DNA of 64,000 bases from Oreohelix idahoensis. Taxonomy: Eukaryota; Mollusca; Gastropoda; Stylommatophora; Oreohelicidae. Below are positions 47,478-57,188 of the stretch, piece after piece. Position numbers and translations under genes: made by a program. The notes beneath the pieces are model-generated. The model was not told where the DNA came from and did no database searches. It saw only the letters and a list, made by a program, of their open reading frames with translations. The DNA lies in the NCBI GenBank assembly GCA_024509875.1, contig JAMPIV010012218.1:413001-477000 (forward strand), read 5' to 3'. The stretch's first letter is position 1; each line of letters opens with the position of its first letter.

Positions 47478-49798
47478 TGTAGCGGGATGTTATTTAAATT
47501 TATTATTATGTAAGAGTATGCCAGTAAAGAGTTCTGACCTTACAAGTAATACCACAGTCTTAGAAATAAGCACTGGTGTATTGTTATCATAACAATAGTC
47601 AGACTGTGAAAACCCTGGCCCAGTTGGTAAGAAGTAGTACCAGGATTTAAGGTGTCTCCTCCCTGTGACTATCTCATGATTACTTATATGCTAGGGGATA
47701 AGTAAAATGTACATTCACTGAACCCACAAAATGGAAGAAGTGAATAAATCCTCAGGTACAGTAAAATAGTTTAATAATTGCACTATTATTCTATTTCTAC
47801 TAGTTGGAAAAAGAGTATACACATATATATAAAAATATTCACACAATTACTATTATTGTCTGTTTAGACTTCAAGATCTTAAATAAGAAAGTTACTGAAA
47901 TCACTGTTATTAGTCCTTTGAATTTAAGGATAACTGTCATCAGTTGACTGAGTTTATGTATGGTTACTTATTGTTTTCAACTATTGGCTGTTTCACATGT
48001 ATAGGTGGTCAGTGTCAAACAGGACACTTATCTTTCCAACTTGATACTGCTGAAACTGTCCTTTGCTGATATCAGACTTGGTAGGCCCAACAGTAGGGAT
48101 GCCAATGACCAGTTGAAGTTCACTCTTTGGGGTCCTGCACTTTGGTGGGATTGCCTCGGATGAACTACACCGGCTTCTGATACTGGACAGTCTGGTTTGA
48201 GTTATTTCATGGAACCTGCAACATATCAGCCTTGGCTAGTATCTGGCTAGACTTGTAGCTGACTAGCACAGATGTCAGACCAGTCAGTCATCAGATGTCA
48301 CCGTTATACAATCATAGTAAGTAAGGACATCATTTCAGTGATATAGCATTAATATTAACATTTCAATTAAGTATAACTGACTAGCACATAAGTCAGACAA
48401 GTCAGTCATCAGGTGTCAGAGTTATACAGTCATAGCAAGTAACATCATTTCAATGATACAGAATTAATATTAACATATCAGTAATAAACATCATCTGGTT
48501 TAATCCGCTCCTATACATCCCTTCATATTCTATAACTTGATCCTTCCAAATCATATCAAGTACAAATTCAAATCTAATGCTATCTTAGCAACTACCCAAA
48601 ATTAATACATAAAATAAATAGAGTGAGTGACCACGTGATCAGGTTGCTTTCTACTGAAACTGGCTGTAGAACACTCCAGTTTACCAGCTGTAAATGGGTA
48701 CGAAGTTGTGCGCTCGAACTAGGGAAGGCAAAGGCAGCGAGGAAGGGGACTAGTCACCTAACCTCGTAAAAGCGGTATCTTCCATGCTGAAGCTTCTAAC
48801 AATTTATTTCCTTACGACAATCTCTGGTCATGGGACTGCCTTTATCTTCGTAAGCGATAATGCATTTAATATCGACGAGATACAGCATTAAATATAATAA
48901 ATATTTTCTATTTGGCTGTGGGGCTAGTTTTGATACGTTTTTGTACAAGCAACCATCTTCCACTAAGCACATGAATAAATCATATTAAAATAATAATACG
49001 TTATATCAATGAATATTATACAGGCATATTTATTTTGTGAATTCTAAATGAACCTGTAATACAAAATAAAAGAAATTATTATACAGGATAGCTATCGTAA
49101 ATTCGCTTACCCTCAGACTCCAGACACTTAGACTGAAATTTTCTGGCGATCCGCTCACACTTCAGATGGATTTAGAGTCGTGGCGTTATCTGCCCTCAGT
49201 CTTGTCTCAACCTCTTGCGTTGGGTCTTCTCAGAGTTTTACCGAAACGCTTTATATACGATAGCGCGAACGTATCGGAGAGCAGATACGTCACAGCCTAA
49301 GACTAGACCTGAAAAAATCCTTCCCGAACCGTGATTTCAGCCGATCTGTGCGTCGACTGAAATTTTGCCTTTCTCATTCTCAGCATATATAATATCCATA
49401 TTGTTCCATCTTATCTAGTTTTATACAGCTGATAAAACTCTATCTTCCTATCCATGTAAATTCCCAAACTGTTATTTGTTGATTTTAATATTTAGAACAG
49501 AAGTGGGTTTACATGCTTTTAGCGTAACTGTGGGCAGCCGAAATACGCATATATCTCCGTAAATGAGAACTTCCTACCGTTCCATCTTATATGCAGTTAT
49601 ACACCATCCTTCCCTGTACTGAAATGTAAAATCCTTTTCATACGGATTCCCTTCGTTTTATTTTATCGTTGGCGATTTCCTCTGTCCGATACACATTTCG
49701 CTGATACGCCGCCATTTTGAAAGCGGTCACTCGATCGTAGATGGGTTTATAAATCTAACTGAACTCATTTGCAATGACTTGAAACCAATTTCGCGACA
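47478..49798 (-). repeat. 5' LTR of element B (uninterrupted)
   Basis: 2321 bp. It shows the empty insertion site of element C at 48694-48698. It begins TGTCGCGAAATTGG on the minus strand and ends ATCCCGCTACA. Confidence 0.96.
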
Positions 49799-49803
49799 GT
49801 CAC

Positions 49804-50225
49804 CTGACCAATTGTAGCCTCTGCCTGTGCCATCCATGACATCCCCTCTTGATTCTTACTCCCTTGATGTCAGCTTCGTTCTCATATTGGGAGTGTCTTT
49901 TGTCGGTGGTTATCCGCATACAGGCTTTTGCTTCTAGTAAGTATACACCAACGGGATAAAATCATTGTCCCTGTGTTTTATTGACTGTAAGTATATATGG
50001 TCAAGTTAGGTAAAGCTGACGATGTCTCAAGATGAAAGGATGGCTAGTATCACTAAGCTCTAAAGTGACGCGTGGAATTAAAAGTCTATGAAGATCCCGG
50101 CACCAGTGCAGTTGTTTTGAAGGGCCTTCACAACTAATCTCGTGAAGAGATTTTTTTTTTACATCCAGGTTTCTGACCAGCTTGATAAATGGACAATTTT
50201 TGATCTTTATCAGGTGTGGATACAT
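49804..50225 (-). pseudogene. LINE-C, part 2 (upstream of RNase H)
   Basis: Beyond the GTCAC duplication the minus strand continues the LINE that was cut at 33157. Broken coding sequence can be read (for example YENEADIKGVRIKRG in one frame and SRGDVMDG in another), as expected of a decayed linker between RT and RNase H. The outer limit near 50225 is uncertain. Confidence 0.5.
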
Positions 50226-52914
50226 TTCATATGAACATCATGGATTCTGTAGCGAAATCTGTGAAATAATCGCTAAATTCAGTAAGATTTTACCCCTATG
50301 ATAATAAATAAACCCGCCCGTGTGTGTTTGCCTATCGTCGTCTTCTACGCCAGTAGAGCGCTGAATTTTGTGCAGTGGTAATGCTTAGAAAAATGATCCC
50401 GCCGTAAAATCTTACACGCGTTCCTAGTTCGTCCTTGAGAATTAAAAATAACAGTTTTGCAGGGTCAAGGAGTATTTTGCTCCAAGACCGAGAGAGAGAA
50501 GAATGGAGGTGGATGAAGGAGCGACAGAAGAAATGCTATCATTGTCACGCGTTTGGGTTTTGAAACGCAAAATTGAAACGAGCGCGCGACAGTATTGCCT
50601 TTAGCAGATTTGAAAAACAAGACGCAAAGCCACATGCACGCATCGTACTATATTCTCACAGTTGAAATGTATATACACACACACAGTCAGCTCTCAATTC
50701 CTGCCTAGTAGTGTATTTCTGACGTAACCTAAACAAGTTGTTTTATTTTGAATAAAAATGATAGAGAAGGGGGAAAGATGGCTGACTTATGGGAAAGTAT
50801 ATAATTGACGACTAACAGTGACGAATATGAAAATCCAAACGACAATGAATATGGCCATAAAAATCATATATATGGATAGCTTAGAGTCTCCTGAGTAATA
50901 ATATGTTTTAATATACATAGTAGTCCAATTATTAACCAAGATATTGAAACAATACTATATATCTACGAACGGTAAGACTGTTGTTTTTGCTCATTCTATC
51001 CATAACGTTATTTGGGGACACAAGTTTAAAAAGAGGCATTAGAGTGATTCAAATCCGATTGGTTAGTATAGGAGTATAGGAAAGAGGGTATTGGTTGGCC
51101 CAAAAGTTAAATATATTTTGCAGACTCACTCCTAGTATGTTTGGAGTTTTGTTTTTTTTTTTCAAATTTGAATTGAATAGCTAAACCCTCGCTGTGATTG
51201 GGCCAGTCTAGTGATATTGGCAAAAAGCTTCCAAGGCTCGTCGCCATTTGATACCAAAAGTGTTAGTATGCAAGCTGCGTTGAGAACAGCAGTGCTAAGA
51301 GTGAAACCAAACCTTGGCAGTCTGGATAAGGGCAAAGCTGTACTTAAATAAATATATATATTAATGCTAATGCCAGTCAACGTATGTTTGTGATATTTCC
51401 ATTAGATTGTGGTAAGAACGAATTTATTAACCTTGTTATTAAAAAAATTTGGTGTATGAGATAATGCTTTATTGGGAAGGTTACGACTAAGTACATAGGT
51501 CCCCTAGCAGACTTATGCAGGGCCTGTGGTGTTGCTCACACGCAGTAGAACTGACATGAGTTGTATAACTTAAAATGATTTCTACAGTTACCAGTGGGAA
51601 GGCTAACCCACATTATCCTATGGGGGAGAATCATTGTTGAAGTGTCAGAGGCGTTGTAGCCATTAGGGAGAAGAATAGGAGCACTGGTATGAGTTGTTAT
51701 CTCAGATGGAAATGGTTGAAATGGGTTGGTCAGTGGGATCTGACCCTTTTCTTCTTATTAAATTATACCATGTATTACTTGTGGAATGATATTGTAGCTG
51801 TGTTATAAAGAATCATAACCTTGTTTCAGGGTTTTTTGTTCTGGTACTAACGTAGTGCCAGAACCCTGGTGTATTTATCTTCGTGAGAGAAATTGAAATT
51901 TTTGCTGGTACACGCTGTCTACCACGAATCAATCCATGAAATATAGGAGATTGTCAGCATCATAACTACTACCAACAGAAAGATAAGTGCCATTGTGTCG
52001 GCACTAAGAGTTCATCCACTTGTATTAAAACATAATAAATAAAATATTTGACTGTTGAATAAACATTCCACAAGAGATAGAGAAAAGAGAGGTTATGATG
52101 AAAATACCCCAACCCACCATTAATTACCAGTGTTAACTGATTCTATAGTAATACCTAAATATAATTAGATTGCAATATTTCTTGATATGGACAGAAGATC
52201 CATTGTGTTATTTAATTTTATGTAAATAAAACCATAAATTTCATTTTTGTTGTTGGTCCTGACTCAGAAAATTCTGAATCAGGGCAAATAAAATTGTAAT
52301 ATAGCCTATTACCTAATATTCAACCACAGACTTCTATAAGATATATCCTAGAGTGTTAGTCTGTTTGTGGTTGTATTGACCCAGTCCTATTTATGATAGA
52401 CTTAAAGTGTAATTGTATTGATTTGACTTACACTTCATTATACCTTCATTACCCTAGACATTTAGACGTAGTCACATAACTAATAAGTAAAAATATAGCG
52501 CCAAGTGAGATCATAGGGTGGTAGCAGATAGGTTTCCTGAAAATACTTAACCATCAACTACTAAACTCAGGGGCCTACACAGCTGACCTCACTTGGTAGA
52601 CAAATAATATTAAATAATAACATCTATAACACCAAATCCACCACAGATTCTTAAAGGCAACTGGGAAATGACTTATATTTGGGGTTTTCAGTAACCATCG
52701 AGTCAAGCATCAAAATAAAATAAGAAACTCAACACATGAGATAAATCGCACACCGTTCTGCACTATCGTTACATCTTATGTCGGTTGGAGTAAGTACCTT
52801 TTTTGTGTGCGTTTGTGTGTGTGGGTTTTTTTTAAGTCCAGTACTTAGTCTTTAGTTTCAACAGAATGGTAAAGTTATAAAAAATGAAAAGGTTATTGAT
52901 GGTCTATTATTATG
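50226..52914. other. No gene seen
   Basis: AT-rich sequence. At 51091 TTGGTTGGCCCAAAAGT resembles a mariner inverted-repeat start, but I find no mate or transposase. A small imperfect palindrome lies at about 51848-51872 (TTCTGGTACTA...TAGTGCCAGAA). No gene or RNA could be supported. Confidence 0.45.
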
Positions 52915-54039
52915 TAACAATAATAATAGCCCCTTCAGTCATAACTGACTATGGTAATGAGCCCCTGAGGTGACAGCCCACAGCTGCTTATTTTGATGGT
53001 GTTCCTTTCGACGTTTTCTCTCTCTTCTGCTTGTTGTGTGAGCTTCTTTTCGCCCAAACTTAGGTGGCGGAGCAGATAGCATCGCCACGGTGCGATCGGC
53101 ACCTTCATTCTCCCAGAATACTGGATTTATGTAAAGTGCCCTCATGTTTCTCTTGCACACATCTTTGAATCTCAGCTGTTCCTATGCCATCTGCTAGTTG
53201 TCCTTAGAAGATATCTTCCACAGTTATACGGTGGACATGGCAAATCCAGCGTAGTCTGCGCTGCCTAAGCAGTGTATACATGCTTTGAAGGCCAGCACGG
53301 GACCACACCTCGACATTTGTCACTTTATCTTTCCACAAAAAGCCGAGGATGTGGCGTAGAACGAACGAACGAAATATTTATTTCATCAGGGTAAAGATGT
53401 GGCGTAGACACAGCAGATGAAAGGTATTGAGCCTTCCTTCTTGCTTAGCATAGGTTGTCCATGTCTCGCTACCATATAGAAAGGTGCTGATGACGCAGGC
53501 GTTATATACCGCAGCTTCGGCATTCATTGTGAGTTTGGGGTTTCCCCAAACACGTGATGTGAGGCTGGCTAAGGTTGCAGCAGCTTTGTATTGCGGTCAA
53601 TGTATGTGCCCAGAGAGAGTTTGTCATTGATGGTAGACCCCAGGATTGTGAAATGGTGCACCACTGCTAACTCATAGTTATCGATAGTGATAACTAGTGC
53701 AGCACACATATCTTGACTCGGCACATTTGTTTTCTTTAGACTTATTGTGAGGCCAAAGTCCTTGCATGCTTCGGTGAAGCGATTCGTCAAGTTCTGAAGC
53801 TCAGGTTGGCTTTGAGTGACGACTGCAGCGTCATCAGCGAATACCAAGTCTCTTATAGTGACCCTTCTGATTTTTGTGTTTACCTTCAGCCTTGGAAGAT
53901 TAAACAGACGGCCATCTGACCTAGTGTGATGGCATATTCCTTCAGTTGCATATCTGAATGCATGTTTCAAGAGTAAGGCAAAGAAGATCCCGAAGAGGGT
54001 TGGAGCCAGAACTCAGCCTTGTTTAACCCCACTGCGTAT
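52915..54039 (-). pseudogene. LINE-B reverse transcriptase and C-terminal fragment (copy 2)
   Basis: The minus strand reads, from 54039: SGVKQG, stop, VLAPTLFGIFFALLLKHAF, then IRDLVFADDAAVVTQSQPEL (catalytic FADD), then a FTILGSTINDKLSL motif. After shifts come YNACVISTFLYGSETWT, KVTNVEVWSRAGLQSMYTLLRQRRLRW and a CVQEKHEGT region. It ends near the GGGGCTATTATTATTG tail that it shares with 30495-31174. It is inactive. Its upstream part was cut at 54039 by the insertion of LTR element D and should resume beyond the right edge of the window. Confidence 0.88.
53348..53407 (-). repeat. 36-bp retroposed scrap with 12-bp target duplication
   Basis: GATGTGGCGTAG is repeated at 53348-53359 and 53396-53407 around a 36-base insert. 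On the minus strand the insert ends in GTTCGTTCGTT, a (CGTT)n tail. It is the bare 3' end of a LINE or SINE inserted into LINE-B. Confidence 0.75.
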
Positions 54040-56760
54040 TGTGATACTATACTGTAATTTATTTTTTCAGAAGGCCCCATGTCTTTCTCTTTGCATTATT
54101 TATACACTATTTCTAGGAGGGATTACAGGTAATCCTTCTCCATGTTTCTTCTCCTTCTATTAATTACGTTTTTTTCAAGATGAGATCACGATGGAGTTTG
54201 ATCTATGTGTTTAGAATGGGGGTGTAGGGAATTAGAAAGTATTATTCTAGATTAAGATTATAGATGCTAGATCAGGATTGGCACCAGATTGTCTTTTTTT
54301 AAAGATATTGCGTGGCCATATACGCATTTTTCGGGAGTTAAATTATTTGCGGCCATTTTTGCTTCATTTCCGCAGTATAGGGCTAGGACGAATTCCCGGT
54401 TCTTTGTCTAGCAGAAACTGGTTGCATCAGAAAGATCTAAGGTTCTGATTGGCTGAGAGATAACTGCAGTTGAAATGCAGAGCTCCGATTGGCTTTAGAA
54501 CCACGCCGCGCATGTGACGTCATGAAGTCGGCGCGTGGGGGTCTTGATTATAAAAAGGCCTATATTTCATAGCTTCTTTCTCTTTTAATGAAAAAAATTG
54601 CCAAAGCCGGGTGCCAGAAGCATATTGTCGATTGCCTTCAGTTGGACATTCGAGATTTGGTAAGCATGAATTTTTGCGTGAGGACTTTATTTAATTTTTC
54701 TAGTCCTAGCCGATCATTTAAGTTTCTTTGGGCAGTTTAGTTTAATTTAATTCTTAACTCCAGAGCCATCAATTCGATCTGAGTGATAGACATGAGAAAC
54801 TAGGTCCATTTAATTCCTTGTTGAAAGAATAGCGGCATGGTTTAAAAGTTGAGATATCACCGCTTTGTATTATTGCAAAGTCGGTCGGGAGAGAAACTCG
54901 CATCTGCGAATCATATGTATTTACAGAATAGTCGGGAGCGTGTGTAATGTGTATTTTTATTTGTGATTTTAGTGAGAGTATTGATGCTCGCTATTTATAT
55001 AGTTACGCATATATCTGTGGACGGAAGTGATAGAGGTATTAATTGAAGCACGTGAGCGCGTGGTTACGGTATCTTTATTGATACGATGTTCAGAGGGACG
55101 AGGGGGAGATAAGCACGTGGTCTTAAAATTATAAACACGTGGTTGAACTACGGGGTTTTCAATTTGATAATCGGGGGTTATGTATAACTTTTGACGGCAG
55201 GTAGATGCTAGCGTAAACAGGATTATATGTTATTGATTGTGCATTATTGTTCTGTGAATTCAGAAGATGGGAGAAGTAATTTTAAAGGGAATTATTTTGT
55301 ATTACATTTTGAATGTGATTACTATTATTGACGGGAATTTTAGGAATTCCTAGAGAAGGCTAGTTTTAGTTGTGTTAAACATTACGGCATTAGTGTCAGC
55401 GTAAGAAGTAGGCCACAGTACGACTGCCCAGACGGGCCAGTGAAAATATTGTTGTTGCTCGGAGTTAGTCATGCAGAACAAGCGATCTGGGTTAGCCAAT
55501 GTTTACTTTGTAGGCTCAGGTAGAGAGGGGAGTTACGTGGTGAAGAGTAAGGAAGTTAATTGTTATTTGAAATGTATTATTATGGTTTGTTTAGCTGTTG
55601 TTTTGTTTTGTCTAAAAGAGCAGGTACTGGCTTTGTGGGAATGAGAGCGGAATTTTGAGACCACAAAATTTCTCCCACGGCAAAGTTGGGGCATTCGCAG
55701 AACCGCAAGGGTTTTACGTTAGTTGCCAGTAGTGGAAGGAGAGGAAGAAAATACGTTTTCCCAGCCAGGGGAAGACATTTTCCAGCGAATAGGATTTTTG
55801 TGGATAAATCCTGAGCTCTGACGCTCGTTACACACGCAGATTTGGCAGGCTGCCAGCGTTGTGGTAATTTTATGTTCGCTTCTTCACGGCCATAATAAAG
55901 CCGACGGCCCAGTTATAGGTACTCGGGCAGGTAATTTCCGAGTGGTAGAAGTCCGCTACAGTTCCAGTCCAGAATTCAGTGGGGTTCTGTTAAACCTCAG
56001 TCATCAATTCCAGAGTTAGTGGAGAGAGAGAGGGTAAACATTCTCTCTACTGAAGTCAGCACAGATAGGCAGAACTGTTAGTTTTGGTGAATCATAGCAG
56101 AGGACAGCTGCTGAAGTTTAGAGGTGCAGTTAGTTGTGTTCAGGAGATTCCAGGATAGGCTGTGTAGAACCGAAGTCTGTGCAGAGATTGTGTAGTCACT
56201 TCGCAGTCGTTCCAGCTATCAGTGGACTTAGAGTTAGAATTTAGAACAGCTAGTTTGGAGTGTAGGCGACATCAAGTGCAGTGTAGTTCATTTCAGTTAA
56301 CCTTACCTTCTTTCTCCATACAGGTTGCAATTGTGGGAGAAGGGTTGGGGTTGATGCATTTTTAACTGTGCTTGATTTTGTTTCAGGTGGGCATCCTCGC
56401 ATTTGTTGTATTTGACAATGCATATGTTTGTTTATAGGTGTATAATAAACTTGTATAAATTGTAGCTGGCATCAGTCATTTCCTTTAGTACAGTAGCTAT
56501 ATGTTGTCTGTACCTTGGTGTTTGTGAATCTTAATTGAACCTTATCCCCATAGGGTAGTTAGAGGTGGTTCGAGGCCATAGCAATTTAAACGTCCGACGT
56601 GGCGAGGAAAGAATCAACCTCGGTTCTCAACCTCGGAGCCAATGGTCTCAACTTTCACATTTTGCACTATATTTCTATCTGAATCTATCATTTCAGTCTT
56701 TCTTCTTACTATTGTCTTGTCACTATATGTAGACAGTCTCTAGTCCTAAATCCATTTCGT
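54040..56760 (+). repeat. 5' LTR of element D (3' boundary uncertain)
   Basis: The first 905 bases are confirmed by the 3' copy. The rest is inferred: TATA at 54549, AATAAA at 56444, and a GACAAAGTGG joint at 56761 that could start the internal region. I see no other gene in the stretch 54.95-57.19 kb. Confidence 0.6.
54447..54556 (+). promoter_or_regulatory. LTR promoter of element D: two inverted CCAAT boxes, CRE and TATA
   Basis: GATTGGCT occurs at 54447 and 54487 (inverted CCAAT, the NF-Y site). A perfect TGACGTCA (CRE/ATF site) is at 54515-54522, and TATAAAAA is at 54549-54556. The order and spacing are those of a strong metazoan core promoter, predicting a start near 54580. A splice donor (TTTG|GTAAGC) lies at 54660 and a good acceptor (TTTTTTTCTTGACAG) ends at 57060, just before the ORF, so the leader may be spliced. 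The 3' LTR keeps CRE and TATA (TATA at 59740). Confidence 0.7.
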
Positions 56761-56878
56761 GACAAAGTGGGTGCTATCGTCCGGTGAATCATCTTTGTTA
56801 CGTTCAATTCTGTGATCTTGACAAAGTGGTGGCGTCGTCCTTGGGATCATCTTTGTTGGGATCAATTCTAGATTCATA
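56761..56878 (+). repeat. 59-bp tandem duplication near the 5' LTR/leader joint of element D
   Basis: Two diverged units start GACAAAGTGG (56761 and 56820), and both contain ATCATCTTTGTT and a TCAATTCT stretch. Each also carries a TGG-starting stretch (TGGGTGCTATCGTCC, TGGTGGCGTCGTCC) that could be a primer-binding site. Confidence 0.6.
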
Positions 56879-57188
56879 GATTGTCTCTGAAGAAAGTTCT
56901 GGAAATAGATTTCAAAAAAAATCCCCTAGACTTGAGCTATATTAAGACTGATCCAGCTATAAGTTTTTTCCACAGGTTACAGTTAGTTAGATGATAGTTG
57001 TAGTAAGGTTGTTTATGACTTAGAGGTAATTGATGGCTAATCTAATTTTTTTCTTGACAGGAAAGTAAATTCGGGTTTTGGGTAGCTGGATAACTTGAAT
57101 TTTTTTCAGGTAGTTATTAGTCAGACTTGGTGTTAGTCTGAGTTCGGGGTTTTGCGACAGCATTTTTCCTAGTAGGTAACGGGAAGTT

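Larger units (their letters stand above)
33158..49798 (-). mobile_element. LTR element B: Gmr1-like Ty3/gypsy with most of pol deleted, host to element C
   Basis: The LTRs are about 2.32 kb: 47478-49798 intact, and 33158-34380 plus 43611-44710, which together make the same sequence once element C is removed. A 5-bp target duplication GTCAC (33153-33157 and 49799-49803) flanks the whole. On the minus strand the 5' LTR is followed by TGGGGGCTCGTCTGCGGG, closely resembling the tRNA-Pro primer-binding site known from murine leukaemia virus. The 3' LTR is preceded by the purine tract TATGGGGGGAGCTA. Only about 2.8 kb lie between the LTRs. The two LTRs differ at about three bases and one TA unit by eye. 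Confidence 0.94.

Noticed and set aside
51091..51380. Possible mariner copy suggested by a TTGGTTGGCCCAAAAGT stretch
   Set aside because: No matching inverted end and no transposase remains within 2 kb; single short match only.
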